A stretch of DNA of 64,000 nt from Protopterus annectens (GCF_019279795.1 NC_056737.1:1196969241-1197033240); one strand, 5' to 3'. Positions 11,216 to 24,050 are shown, counted from the stretch's first letter. Made by a program: numbers and translations. The notes: a model not told the origin generated them from the letters alone.

Positions 11216-11490
11216 GTCCAGTAAAAAGACAAGTCCAGTAAAAATGTCGAATCCGATAATAACAAGTCAGTCCGGTTGTCAAATCCAAGTAAGGGGTGGT
11301 AGGCCCCGAAAAACTCTGATAAGTTTAATTAAACTTAACGGAACCGAGAAATTCTACCTTACCACACACACATACACTATATCACTTAATAGTACTTTTA
11401 GAATAAATTTTCCCTGAAAAATATAACAATAAAAGTTAAATCTTATCTGAAGTTGCTCGAGCTCGACCCAGTGATGCGAACGCAGCAGCG
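11216..11490 (-). promoter_or_regulatory. DIRS 5' leader
   Basis: The untranslated stretch between the upstream terminal repeat and ORF1. No core promoter motif can be assigned by eye. In DIRS elements the promoter activity is attributed to the adjacent terminal repeat; that is family knowledge, not something seen here. Confidence 0.4.
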
Positions 11491-11624
11491 GCAAACTAGA
11501 TCTGAGGTAAAGGCAGAGGGGGATTGTGGGTATTAGGTTGTCTCGAGCTTCTTCTCGATGCAGAGCTTGCAAGCGGCCGACACGGAGCCGAGGATCAACT
11601 CCGAACCCATGTGTAAGAACAAAC
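11491..11624 (-). repeat. DIRS inverted terminal repeat, right (5') arm
   Basis: Reverse complement of the left arm 5585-5718, starting gcaaactagatctgaggtaa and ending near the acccatgtgtaagaac block. The terminal 23 bases beyond it (to 11647) differ from the other end but are matched exactly in the ICR. Confidence 0.95.
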
Positions 11625-11647
11625 GGCGAGATCGAACACTATCACAT

Positions 11648-12440
11648 TGTTATATCTCACTATACAAGTCCTTACTTACTTGAGAGTAGGGAAAAATGTT
11701 ATATCCCCTCTACACTTGTCCTTACTAAGTTGGCGGTAGGGCAGAATGTTGCATCCCACTAAACAAGTCCTTACTAACTTGGTGGTAGGGTAGAATGTTA
11801 TATCTCACTATACAAGTCCTTGCTTACTCGGTGGTAGGGCAGAATCTTATATCCCACTACACAAGTCCTTACTAAGTTGGCGGTAGGACAGAATGTTGCA
11901 TCCCACTAAACAAGTCCTTATTAACTTGGCAGTAGGGCAGAATGTTATTTCCCACTAAACATGTCCTTACTAAGCTGGTGGTAGGGCAGAATGTTATATC
12001 CCACTATACAAGTCATTGCTAACTTTGCAGTAGGGCAGAATGTTATATCCCACTAAACATGGCCTTACTAAGTTAGTGATAGGGTAGAATGTTATATCTC
12101 ACTATACAAGTCCTTACTTACTTGGGGGTAGGGCAGAATGTTCTAACCCACTCTACAAGTCCTTACTAACTTTGCAGTAGGGCAGAATGGTACATCCCAC
12201 TACACAAATACTTACTAACTCAGTGGTAGGACAGAATGTTTTTTCCACACTACACAAGTCCTTACTAACTCAGCTGTAGGGCAGAATGTTATATCCCAAT
12301 ACACAAGTCCTTATTAAGTTGGCATTAGGGCAGAATGGTACATCCCACTGCAAAAGTCTTTTTTTATTCAATGGCATGACAGAATGTGAATCGTGCTACA
12401 TGAGTCCTAACTATCTCACCTGCAGGGCAGAATGTTGCAT
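11648..12440. repeat. 49-bp minisatellite, right part
   Basis: Continuation of the array at 4195-5534 with the same unit and phase. It decays near 12430 into unique sequence. Together the two parts make about 2.1 kb, roughly 43 units by length. Confidence 0.9.
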
Positions 12441-13435
12441 CCCAGTCTCAAGACATTAAATCATTCACAATAAAATACAGAATTGTAATTCCTCATACTG
12501 TTTCTGTTCCAGTCATGCTCTAAGTATCGTAGCTAAATGAAGCCAGAAGATCTATTACAAGGAAGTCTTACCTCTAAAATGAAAATTTGCTTTTTTGACT
12601 GCAGTAAAATGCCTTGACCTACTCTCCAAAGGGTCCTACAGCATTTAAAACATTTGTTTGGCTCAAACTTAATGCATGCTTTTATAAAGGCACATGTGCT
12701 GGCAGTTTTTCCATGAGTAAAATCTGCTCCTGAGATAAGATAAAAGGCAACAGCTAAGACCTTACTGAAAGTTGTACTGTGTTTAAGTTTTCCTGAAAGA
12801 CATTATATCTTCCTACTAGGATTTGAATGTCTTGCTGGAAAAAATAATTATGCATTCATGAAAACCAAATTACATATCATACTAAGTATGTGTCTTAAAG
12901 AACATGAATTCTTCCTGCAACCGTGTTTGTGCATGGAGGGGGGTGTATTTCAGAGTGAGATGGTTTCACCATATACAGTTGTTCAGAATCAAAAAATGTC
13001 TCTAGAGTACTTCTCCCTTCATACTTTATTCAAGTTTATTTATTTTTTTATCCAAGCCACTAGAATGAAGGGAAGTATTTTGTATTCATGCTGGTTGTGC
13101 AGAGGCAAACAAGACAGTGAACCAGAGGAAATCATGCTTTTTAAGAAAGGGAAAGAAGGCTTCCTTATAACTAAAGAAACCTTGGGAAAGTTGCTAGTCC
13201 ACTCTGTTTCCTTTTGCTATGGTAACTGCAATAAACCTTTGCAAGACAATATCATAGGGCATTCCAATAGGGAATCAGTAACTTCAGCAGAAGTGATTCT
13301 GCACAAGATATTTTGGAAGGTGACTTGTGTATTGCTGTATACACCTTCACAAAGCACTACAAATTGGAAACACACTGTAGAGACAGGACAGGATTTGTCA
13401 AGCCTCCTGTAACTGTCCTCCTCCTATGGGTAACT
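12441..13435. other. Unassigned DNA with one longer open frame
   Basis: The frame 12858-13412 (+) is 184 codons. It has no recognisable domain and no splice context, and its composition (Phe/Leu/Lys/Ser-rich, AT-biased) is that of random AT-rich DNA. I do not call it a gene. No RNA gene or repeat family was recognised. Confidence 0.4.
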
Positions 13436-13625
13436 TGGGATTGTACTGCTAGTCTAACACAGAGGAATTAAGGCAACAGACTGCTAATGAGCTTCATCCC
13501 AAAGTCCAGAGTTTGATTCCCTCAGTTTCCATTTGGCTGCTCTGTGACTCTGACGAAGTCACTGAGACAATGTTCCCTGCATTATCCTTAAAAGAGGTTT
13601 GTATCTAGTGGGTTTACCTGGTTAA
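13436..13625 (+). mobile_element. tRNA-derived SINE with CORE-like middle
   Basis: A tRNA-like head is followed by a B-box-like gagtttgattccc at 13509-13521. Downstream is a ctgtgactctgacgaagtca block that resembles the core domain of MIR/CORE-SINEs (gtgacc...caagtcac). The copy is diverged and its ends are not sharp. Confidence 0.45.
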
Positions 13626-14290
13626 AACAATGAATAAAAAATGATTGCATTGAATTCAACAGAAATAGGTTGATGTAATGTTGCAGAGACCATTCCGAAG
13701 GATAGCAGTAGTTGCATAAAGAATTACTAGTAAAGGAGATATTTAAGCAGATGTTAGCAGTAAAGCTTCCTTCCCCATTCCTCTTATGGGGGCCTGAATA
13801 TTGTATCACTTTTATAGATTGTTTATCTATTTTTATTACAATTCTGTTTGCACCTATTTTGTTTTTTACCCAGCAGTAGGCATTTGTATACCACGATCAG
13901 AATTTGTCCTGCCACTGTGGGGATTCCACAGCCAGAAATCTAAAGAAAGTACATGACATTGTTAGCTGAGTCTCACGCGGCCTACATTTGTACCTTCACA
14001 TGTATGAGATCAGCTTTGGTCCTCACACTGAAGATAGTGTCAGATGAACAAATCCAGTTCAGACAGAAGAAACAGAAGGCAGGTGACCTCATCTGTTATG
14101 ACTTACTGGTACAGTGATCTCTCCTACAAGGTGTTCTGCTCTACAGATTCCTCATTCTCTGCTACCCTACTAGTCACTATGAAATAAGGCATCTTAGCCA
14201 ACTCAGAAGATAAGACCACCATGTCCATAAGACCTGATTACATAACATGTTGTCTAATTAGTAGAACCAAATTTGGCCTATTGGAACCAC
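13626..14290. other. Unassigned spacer
   Basis: AT-rich sequence with no long open frame and no repeat that I recognise. Confidence 0.4.
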
Positions 14291-15680
14291 TACTTAACAT
14301 TTTAACTATGTCTCTCTATAGCTTCCATTCCTGATGCCTGCAAATCAGTAATTGTAATTTATTTACATAAAAGTGGCAAACCGGCAACACTAGAAACTAT
14401 AGATGTCAGTCTCACTAGACGTGCATGTTTAGTTATCAAACATATGATTTATGACCTCATCATTTTAGATATTGAGCATCTTTTACCTCTGGGCCCATAT
14501 CAATTTGGGTTTGTAACGTTAAGTCCTGTCTCTTTAACTGTGTTAGTGTCTACACAAAAAGTCACTGAAGTACGGGATAATGGCTATGCAGAGCACAGGC
14601 TGAATTTAACGCAGCCAAACCTTTGATAGTATGCCCCATGCAAGTCTATAGATACTCTTGTAATCCCTAAGCATGAATATAAACCCATATGTTGTGACGT
14701 GGTTCACTCACTAGTTGACTGGTAGGACCCATGTATTTGCAACTGCCACCTCTGAAAGAAGAGTGTTACCAGTACCGCTCTGGAGGGCTCAGTCTTGGAC
14801 CCTCCCCTATTTGGCATTTACTTCTTGGATCTGTGGTTTATTGTTATCAGCACTTACTGGATAACTATAAATCAGGTGTTATTTATTCATTTGCTGAGAT
14901 ACAATTGCTCTGTTAAGATTTGAGTGCACCAAAAGCTGGTGTTAGGGCAACAGTCTTAAAACGAGTGCAAGATAGTTCAGTTTGGTAAAAAAAAAACATT
15001 TCTACATCCTCCCACAAAGATGACACGCCCTGCCAAGTGGAAGCTGTCAGAGTCCTAGATAGCTTGGTTGATAACTCCTTATCGTTTTACTAAAATGTGT
15101 CTGCATTACTTGGGAAATCCTTTTATCTGGCCAAACTAATGTATGTGAGTATCGCCACTAGATCCAGAGAAGTTTTATTTATTTATTTTTTACTCAAATA
15201 TCATCAAACTTATAATTGAATACTGTGCTCTCTATGGTATGTACCTGTTCAAACATATCACTCAAACTGAGAGAACTCAAAGTGTTTAGCTAAAAAGATC
15301 ACTGGTCTAAATACCTGTAGTTATCCTGACAACTGGCTGTTCCCTCTCTCCATACATGATTGCTTATTAAGTCCTTTATGGTGATATGTGTCGAACCTGT
15401 CATGCAATGCCATGCCATGCCATGAACGATCCTGCCCTCCTTGACCTTCTATGCCTTTGCATAAAAAAAGAAATGAGTTTTCTCAAATACCTACATAAAT
15501 GACACCAATCTTCATTAAAATTAACATGACATGATGGCACAGTAGATGAACATCCCATAGTATTCCCTGCCTTGGGAATGACCTTCGACTAAAAATCAAA
15601 TGGAAGAGTACCCTTGACCCTTGAAACTTTAAGATAAATCTCAGCAATTGGATGATAGCTGAATATTCTTCCTGGGCCTA
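14291..15680 (+). mobile_element. Decayed CR1 LINE copy
   Basis: The translation is broken by many stops but the order of CR1 reverse transcriptase blocks can be followed. VIVIYLHKSG and the SLT block are near 14350-14430, GPYQFGFV near 14490, GSVLGP near 14790, and a degraded Y-A-D-D region near 14880. Then come IIEYCALYGMYLFKH near 15210 and NDPALLDLL near 15430. The same blocks occur in better copies at 21431-23340 and 46360-47520. The end near 15680 abuts a short (TG)n microsatellite. Confidence 0.7.
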
Positions 15681-16445
15681 TTGTGTGTGTGTGTGTGTGA
15701 GTCTTCTTGAGAAGGAGGAACTTGTGAATATGGTTTATTGGTAGGTTTATAATGGTCTTAAGATGGATTGTTTAGTAGCTACATATGAACCTACGGTAAG
15801 TATCTTACACCACTGTACCTTCTGGAGATCAGTACTGTAATCCGAGCCATCAGCGACTGTCTCAGTATGGTGGACATGTGACATCCTCTCAGTTAACAAA
15901 TAATAGCACTTTGGAAGATATTCTTGGATGCAAACAACAATATCACAGCTAATAACCCTAGGATGAACTCACTAATGATAACAGGTTTTTATCTTGCCTC
16001 AGTTCTTTTATACCTGGCAAACAAGGGGCTTCTCCTTATTGTTCAGGTTAGTCCACCATTAGGTATGACTGATGCTGAGGCATATCCTCACAGACCTCTG
16101 TAGGACTGCTAGCTTCCAATATTAATATCATCAAGATCCACTGATGCCATTTACAAATAAGAACCTTGGATTTGTATTCTGAAAAACATTCCACTAAATG
16201 AAACTGTACACATACGTAACACACTTTTTCAGAAAACCGTCACTAGCCTGGCTCCAAGTACAACAAAAGGAATAAAGAATAACATATTCCTTGGTTATTC
16301 ACACAAAGCAGTCATCTAAAGCATGAATGAGATGGGAGTTTGTAAGAAATGTTAAATCATAGACCCCCAAATCTACAACAGTTTAAGGAACTAAGTAACC
16401 ATACTAAAAGACAGATTTACACAGACAAGAAAATTTACTACAATA
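15681..16445. other. Unassigned spacer after CR1
   Basis: Begins with a (TG)n run at 15684-15700. The rest is unique-looking and non-coding. It may include a CR1 3' UTR, but I could not align one. Confidence 0.35.
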
Positions 16446-18720
16446 GCCCCTTACTAAGTCAGTGTTCCAACCCTAAAAAAATTATGATCTCCTATTAATA
16501 ATATAGTCCACCCTGGAACAACCACCACTGCTGATCCTGCCCCAAATAACACTCCTGCTGAAATACATTCTCAATTTAACACGTTTTATAGGAAGCGTTA
16601 AAGCCCTAACTAAAGATTTTCCTCCTAACATTCCTGACGTGCCCTTTCTGCAGACAATAAACACACTGTATTTAACCCTAAAACCCATCTTAACCACCTA
16701 CATTAAATCGCTGCTTCTTAAACTGGAACTGAAACCCTGTTCTCCTTCAGAAGATAATGTTCTAGAAGATCTCAAGATGGCTGCCACTTCCATAGCCCGT
16801 ACTGGGTCTGTTGTAATTAACACATCTATCAAGGAATCATCTGTTCCTTCTTTATGGAAAAAACCCTTCATCATCTCCTTCATAAAGGAGGAACCTCAAC
16901 TGATATAACCAATTTCAGACCTAGCACTATAATATCCCTTTTGTCAAAACTTCTCGAGAAGTGCATTCACAAGTAACTTCTTCAGTACATCCTTCACAAA
17001 AAGCTCCTGAACCCAACACAGCATGGCTTTAGACCCACCCATAGCACTACCATGGCCTTATTAACCTTCAGAGATGCTATTTACAAAGCCAGAGAAAAAG
17101 GTAAACTAGTTTCCTGTGTATTCCTTGATCTCTCTAAAGCTTATCTTTTATCTCACCAAAAACTCTTTTGCCAACTGTCTTCCCTCAAGCTATCACAGCG
17201 CACGCTTCTGTGGTTTAACAACTACTTAACCAGTAGATACCAGTCTGTTAAATGGCTCTTCATCTTTTTCTGTTCATTCTTTTCTGTCTCTTCATATTTT
17301 TTCCCTTCCTTCCTTTCAATAGTGGCATGCCACAAATCTCCATTCTCGGTCCTCTACTCTTCAATATATTCACTAACAATTTACATAAATCCCCTGAGCA
17401 AGGATCCCTCATCTAATATGCTGACAATTCTACCCTAATATGTATTTTTGACAATCTAATACGTCTTCAGAGAACTACTCAAGAAATCCTTAACTCTGTT
17501 GAAAGTTGGCTATAGGATAATCACCTGCTACTAAATCCCCCCAAAATAAATTACTTCGCTTTTTACAAAATCCAATTTCCTTGAAAAAAAAATAACTTTA
17601 AAATTTCTTCCTCAAATAATATCATGATTGAAATTACCACACATATAAAGCTACTTGGAATGACAATCGATGACAATCTTAAATTTAATTTACATCTCCA
17701 CAATAGCATTAGGAAAACTCATCAAAAACTAGGTGCCCTTCATAAAGTAAAGAAACCCCTTACAAACTCTGCCAAAGTGACTCTAACTATAATTTGACTA
17801 TTACCCTTCTGCCTGTTTGGAGCCCCTATCATGACCAGCCTACAAGCCTCACTTAGTTCTAAACTTGAACAGTGCTACAAAAAAGTCATCAGATTCACTT
17901 GCAACAAATCTAATCAGACTCACGACTGTTTATCACTAAAAACGTTTTACTGACTTGAACTTCCTCACCATCTATCTTATACTCAGCTTATCTTAACTCA
18001 AAAATCATTCATATCCTGTCTGCCTTCCAAGCAGTTAGCCCTCTTCTCCAATACAGTCTTCCAAATGATCAAATGATAAACAACTGCTTAGCATCTACAG
18101 ACCACAAAAAGGCTGCTGGGTCAGTTTCTCTTCCAGTAGTAGAACATGGAATACAATTCCTGCACAAACCAGGTCTGTCACACATCCTCATCTTTTAAAA
18201 CCACTACTGAAAGCCTTTTTCTCTGTCTCCTGGCTGTGGCCCTGCTCCTCGTCTAGGCATAGCTCTCCTAACAGCTTTAATCACTTTCTTATACCTCCCT
18301 TTAAAGGTAATAATTCACTTAATCTGTGTATCCTCCTTTAATACTTCACTTTACTGTAGTACTTAAACTACTGTACCTACCTACTTCTAATTAGCACATC
18401 CAGACCACTATTAAATCTCAAATTCTCTATTAACAGTTAAACTGGCTTATTTCTTCTAATACCTCATTCTAATGTAGTTCTTAAATTACTCCTACCTATC
18501 TTATGCACCACTCTTCTATCTGTAAAGTCCTAGCACAAGGCTTGTATATTAATGTTTATGAATATCAATATATATTTTATTATACTGAGTATTATGCTAT
18601 GTATGCAATGAAACTGTATTATAAAATGTGTTATTGTAAATATTGATTATATTAAATATGATATCTTGGAATTTTCTTCTGAGGCATCTGCTGAAAAGTT
18701 CCACCTGTAACCAAATGTAG
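16446..18720 (+). mobile_element. L2-like LINE copy 1, many frame breaks
   Basis: Decayed reverse transcriptase ORF. HGFRPTHSTTMALLTF and CVFLDLSKA (motif A) lie at 17020-17150, the ISWF-type block near 17210, and the Y-A-D motif with a stop near 17420. LLGMTIDDNLKFN is near 17655, and the 3' part up to about 18240 matches the C-terminal blocks of the other copies. The end at 18690-18720 keeps the conserved ggcatctgctgaaaag tail. A cttcctttc-rich stretch at 17275-17330 replaces part of the RT. The element directly precedes another copy of the same family in the same direction. Confidence 0.8.
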
Positions 18721-21432
18721 CTCCATTTTGTCAAAAGTCATGGTTCCTCAAACCCCAAGAACACAGTTACCTATGCAGAATTATTTACAGAAACATTCTA
18801 CAAAAATGGAAATGGCTGCATTTAGGCTGCCGTACCTACTAGAACTAATCAAGTCCTTGCCAAAATCAGAAAGAGCAACTTTAATAGAGACAAGAAATCT
18901 CTGATTCAACTAAACAAGAAACTAAGAGAGAAACAAAATCAGAAAGAGCAACTTTAATAGAGACAAGAAATCTCTGATTCAACTAAACAAGAAACTAAGA
19001 GACTATTACTTCTGATACCGACCTCGCCTTCCAATTCAATAACTTCTTCATTGATTCCATAACTAAATTAACATCATCATTTACTAATAACTCTACTCCC
19101 CCAACTACAACTACAACTTCCCCTTCCTATCTAGACTCCTCGACTTCTGACCTCCCTCTCTTCTCCCCCAAACCCATACCCATATGTACTATAAAAGAAC
19201 TGCTTCTCAAGTTAAAACCTTGCTCTAACGCTCCCGATAACATCTCTTCCTTCTTCCTAAAGATAGCTAATGAAGCCATTGCCTTCCCCATTTGTGTATT
19301 CATAAATCGATCAATCCAAGAAAGTTACGTTCCCCAAATTTGGAAAAAAAGCTTACATTATTCCCCTCCATAAGGGAGGTAACAACAACACCATCTCCAA
19401 GTTTAGACCTATTACCATCTTATCCCCCATCTCTAAAAATACTAGAAAAATGTATCCACATACAACAACTACCTCACTTCACCAACAATAACCTATTAAC
19501 CCCAACACAACATGGATTTAGACCTGGTCATAGCACTACTATTGCTCTTCTATCCTTCCTCAAAACTGTAAATAAAGCTAGAGACTCTGACTATATTGTC
19601 TCCACTCTCCTCCTAGACCTTTCTAAGGCCTTCGACACCATCTCCCATTCCCTGCTACTCAACAAACTCTCTAACCTACATCTTTCCCCCTCTTGCATCA
19701 GCTGGTTTTCTAGTTACCTTTCCAATAGGCAGCAATCTGTCAAATGGAAGAAATCTAGCTCCTCTTACCTTAACACTGTCACTGGTGTATCCCAAGGCTC
19801 CATATTAGGTTCATTATTGTTCAACATCTTCATTAATGACTTCCACCACAATATCCCAAATGCTAAAATAGTCCAGTATGCAGACGATTCAACTATTATC
19901 TGTGCTGCAAACTCCATTCCCTCACTTATAGAACTAACTCAAAATGCCGTTTCAACCACCGAAAAATGGATGCATGATAATCATCTCACTCTCAATCCAT
20001 CAAAAACCAAACTCGTGTTGTTCACCCCATCAAAAACCAAACTCATGTTATTCACCCCATCAAAAACCAAACTCATGTTATTCACCCCATCAAAAACCAA
20101 ACTCATGTTATTCACCCCATCAAAAACCAAACTCATGTTATTCACCCCATCAAAAACCAAACTCATCAAACTCACGTTATTCACCCCATCAAAAACCAAA
20201 CTCATGTTATTCACCCCATCAAAACCAAACTCATGTTATTCACCCCATCAAAAACCAAACTCATGTTATTCACCCCATCAAAAACCAAACTCATGTTATT
20301 CACCCCATCAAAAAGAATAACTATCGACATAAACTCTCTCATAACCAGTCAGAATAATACAACCCTAGAAATTGTTTCCAGTGCTAAACTGCTAGGAGCT
20401 CTCATTGATAATCAGCTTACATTTGATTCCCATATACAAACAAACATTAAAAAAACACATCAGAAACTAGGCATGTTCTACCGGCATATCCACTTCCTCT
20501 CCCCATCTACTAGATTCCTCCTATCTACCACATACCTCATCCCCTCTCTCCTTTATGGTGCCCCTCTTCTAACCAACCTTAAATCCTCTATTAAAACAAA
20601 ACTCTTCTCCTGCTACAACAAAATCGCAAAATTCACCTCTGGCCACAGATCCTCCTCCCATCACTGTACTGCCCTCCACAAACTAAATTGGCTAGAGCTC
20701 CCAAACTACCTTACCTACACTCAACTAACTCATGCTCATAAGCTCATTTTCAAGCCCTCACTCTGCCCCTCACTCTCCTCTGCCTTCACCATGCACCATC
20801 TAAATAGACCCCTTAGAACCAGCACTCGGAACCTAGTTGAACTCCACAAACCTGCCCACCCTGCAGGCAAACTCTTACTCTCCTTTTCCCTGGCCCACCT
20901 CTGGAACTCCCTCCCATCACATATCCATAATCCCAGCAGCCTTCCAGTTTTTAAATCCCTCCTCCATTCACATCTATCTTCTCTCTGGGAATGCTCCTGC
21001 ACCCATCCTGCATAATCCTTCCAGCTACTAGTCACCCCTTAATCTACAACTCTTCCCTTCCTTGAGAACATTCATATTGTAGTTAACCTCTTATGTAAAT
21101 ATTCTTTGTGCACATCTACTAACTAAAATCTTACCTGATACTTTCTCTTTCCATTTGCCAGTTAATATAGAAGTTAACATTGTAAATTTATTCTTATTGT
21201 TACATATGCTCTTTTGTTGTTCGCCCTGCTGCATTAACATTATCTTCTGCGTATATGTACTACTCTGATACTTTAACAAACTGTTTATGTTATATTTATC
21301 CTACTATATTTTACTTTATCCTTAGTTGTATATGTTGACATTGTATCTATGGAGCTTTTCTCCCCAGGACTCCATTGAAAAAGGGCTCATTCGGCCCAAT
21401 GGATTATCCTGGCAAACAAACTTCAAATAAAT
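18721..21432 (+). mobile_element. L2-like LINE copy 2 with internal minisatellite
   Basis: 5'-truncated copy. Reverse transcriptase is read at 19292-20220 and continues in another frame at 20233-21015. Visible are FRPGHSTT, LLLDLSKAFDTI (motif A), TGVSQGSILGSLLFNI (motif B) and QYADDSTI (catalytic motif C). After LNPSKTKL comes a 30-bp tandem repeat, then LLGALIDNQLTF and the C-terminal HHCTALHKLNWLELP block. The 3' UTR ends at 21350-21432 with the family tail and an (AAATA)/(AATA) repeat. This is among the best-preserved cores in the window. A 73-bp direct duplication sits at 18862-19005. Confidence 0.9.
19997..20304 (+). repeat. In-frame 30-bp minisatellite inside LINE RT
   Basis: Ten head-to-tail units of 30 bp, each encoding TPSKTKLMLF. 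Unit starts are at 19997, 20027, 20057, 20087, 20117, 20147, 20186, 20216, 20245 and 20275. One unit carries a 9-bp insertion and another lacks one A, which shifts the reading frame for the rest of the ORF. Units are otherwise almost identical, so the expansion is recent relative to the LINE. Confidence 0.95.
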
Positions 21433-23340
21433 AAATAATAATAATAAAGATGTCTAAGTCCATCAAAGCCAATTATAAGGTCAGGATATCCTCTCAGGCT
21501 AAGGATGATCACAAGACCTTCTTCAGCCATGTCAGGGACCTTAAAGGTAACACTCAGCAGTGCGCAGAACCAGTGGTAAATAGCACAGTGTTCACTGACC
21601 AGAGTGACATAAAAAATCTACTGTCTGATAAAGTTAGCTGTAACTTCACCTCCCCTGCCCCCACTACCCTTTGGGAAATTCCTTTTAATACCCATCCCCC
21701 AACTATCAATAGGGAGGAGGTTATGGTGGCGCTCACTTAGGCCAAAACAATGTTTCTATGGCCCCAACAATATCCTCAGTTGCCTCCTAAATAGCCTAAA
21801 ACATGACCTAGCAAGACCACTTGAGGCACTGTTCAACTACAGCCTCAAGCAGGTTACATGTCAGATGAATGGAGGACTGCAATGGTCATCCCTGTTCATA
21901 AGGGTGATCTATTAACAGACCCTGGGATCTGCAGACCCATCAGTCTGAGAAGTCTAATATGCAAAGCCATGGAATGAATTACCATGGGAATGATCAAGAA
22001 GGACATTATCAGCCTACAGACGCTGGACCCATCTGAGTTTGGCTTTGTTAAGGGAAGGTCTGGCCTACTCAACCTGGTAGACTCTTCAAGAGGGTTATCA
22101 CGGCTATGGATGAGAGGACAACATTGCAGGCCGCCTATCATGAGCTGGCCAAGGAATTTGATACAATGCCTCACTCAGGTATTGTTGACAAACTCTCTGA
22201 ACTAGGCATTAATATCTACATAACTCAATGGATTGCTGGGTGACTCACAGATATGACCTAAGAAGTTACAGTCGGAGAGACCACCTCCAGCAGGAGAACA
22301 GTCACCAGTGTAGTACCCTAGATCTCTTTTTTGAGCATGTTCATGTTTGACATCTACTTCTTGAATTCAAAACTAATGCCAAAGGGTCTTGCTCACCAAA
22401 TTTGTAGATGACTATAAATTTGGTACTATTATAGACCCCCCCCCCATGGCACCAATATCCTACACAATGGACTAACACAAACAAATGACTGCTGCCAAAG
22501 TCATGGATTAAAAGTAAGTGCAGAGAAATGCATTATACTGCCTTTTGGGAAATCATCCTACCAAAGCAAATTACTCGATAAAACATGCTTATGAGTTGAC
22601 CCCATAGGGATCTGGGGGCATATGTAGACAGTAATCTGCCCATCGACAAAAATGCAGACAGGACAGTAAGAAAATCATTCTGTGCATCCAACTAATAAGC
22701 AAGGTGTGGCTTCCAGGTCCAAGGAAGTTATAGTACCACTCTACTCAGCCCTTATCAGACCCATCATTGAGTACAATGTCCTCTTTATCATGTACCTAAC
22801 CAGGCACATGTAACTGTTGGAACACCCTCAAAGGTTCCTCACCAGGATAATCTAGTGTATGAATACCTTGCCCTACACAGATTGCCTTTAGGTCCTATTT
22901 CTGCCTCCATGAGGTTACTGTGAGATGATCTGTGCCTGACTTATAAGGCTTGCTCAGACCCAGCTCTGATGGATTCCTTAGATGTCTGCAAAACAAACAG
23001 CACTAGAAACACTAGATCCAAGGATCTATTGATCTCTTACACATCCACAAAACATACATCACTAGTAACACTAGATCCAAGGATTGATCTCTTACACATC
23101 CACAAAACATACATCACTAGTAACACTAGATCTAAGGACCTGAACTTTGCCTGTGGCATAACTATAAAATGCTAGAGAGACCGATGTGTGTCTCAAAGGA
23201 TTCCCATGCTACAGAATAACCTTCATATCTAAGTGAAGCAGAATTCATTTCTGACCCTACTCAAATGAAATCTTGATCATTGGATGGAAAATCACAAATT
23301 CACCCCCCCCCCAGTCTAGTCCCCATGTTTCTGATGGACA
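21433..23340 (+). mobile_element. CR1 LINE copy
   Basis: Open pieces include 21450-21740, which has the DHKTFFSHVRDLKG block that precedes CR1 RTs. The RT follows, broken by stops: FVKGRSGLLNLVD near 22040, KEFDTMPHSGIVDKLSELGI near 22150, and LLSPYQTHH with EYNVLFIMY near 22740-22800. The C-terminal KTNSTRNTRSKDL block is at 22985-23150. That block is locally repeated: 22997-23030, 23058-23090 and 23115-23145 share actagtaacactagatccaa, so the C terminus has a roughly 60-bp tandem expansion. The copy ends before 23345, where a minisatellite begins. Confidence 0.8.
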
Positions 23341-23344
23341 GAGG

Positions 23345-24050
23345 TTGACAGTAAGTAAATTAATTTCCAACTCACATACCCCTGCCCCCATTTAACCCTT
23401 AGCTACCTTCTTGCTAACATACCCCTGCCCTCACATAACCCTTAGCTACCTCCCTAGCAACATACCCCTGCCCCAACATAACCCTTAGCTACCTCCCTAG
23501 CAACATACCCCTGCCCCCACATAACCATTAGCTATGTCCTTACTGACATACCCTACCTCCACATAACCCTTAGCCACGTCCTTAGTAACACACCCCTCCC
23601 CCACATAACCCTTAGCTACCTCCTTACTTTGCCCCCACATAACCCTTAGCTACCTCCTAACAAATATACCCCTGCCCCCACATAACCCTTGGCTACCTCC
23701 TTACTAATATACCCCTGCCCCCACATAACCCTTAACTACTGCCTTACTAACATACACTTGTCCCCACATAACCCTTAGCTACCACCTTACTAACATACCC
23801 CTGCCCCCACATAACCCTTAGCTACTGCCTTACTAACATACCCGTCCCCCACATGACTCTTAGCTACCTCCTTATTAACATACCCCCCCACACAACTCTT
23901 AGCTACCTCCTTATTAATATACCCCCACACAACTCTTAGCTACTGCTTTACTAACATACCCCTCCCCCCACATAACTCTTAGCTACTGCTTTACTAACAT
24001 ACCCCCCCCAACATAACTCTTAGGTACTGATTTACTAACACATCCCACCA
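23345..24050. repeat. 43-bp minisatellite
   Basis: About 16 degenerate units of roughly 43 bp. The unit is close to acatacccctgcccccacat followed by aacccttagctacctcctta. C-rich runs vary in length (cccccc up to eight C). The array has strong C/G strand asymmetry. It starts right at the end of the CR1 copy. Confidence 0.9.

Larger units (their letters stand above)
5535..11647 (-). mobile_element. Complete DIRS-type tyrosine-recombinase retrotransposon
   Basis: The 6113-bp element carries every hallmark of the DIRS order: an ORF1/Gag-like frame, an RT-RNase H frame, a tyrosine recombinase frame, inverted terminal repeats, and an internal complementary region (ICR) just inside the recombinase end. 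It is transcribed right to left. The ends are fixed because the ICR at 5915-6019 is the exact complement of both element ends joined together, and removing 5535-11647 restores one minisatellite unit with no target-site duplication. Both points agree with integration of a closed circle by a tyrosine recombinase. The frames have a few breaks (see entries), so it is young but probably no longer autonomous. Confidence 0.95.

Noticed and set aside
5535-11647. Retroviral or LTR-retrotransposon provirus
   Set aside because: Terminal repeats are inverted, there is no protease or DDE integrase, and a tyrosine recombinase is present.
12858-13412. 184-codon open frame as a possible host gene
   Set aside because: No domain, no homologous pattern and no splice or promoter context; AT-rich composition explains its length by chance.
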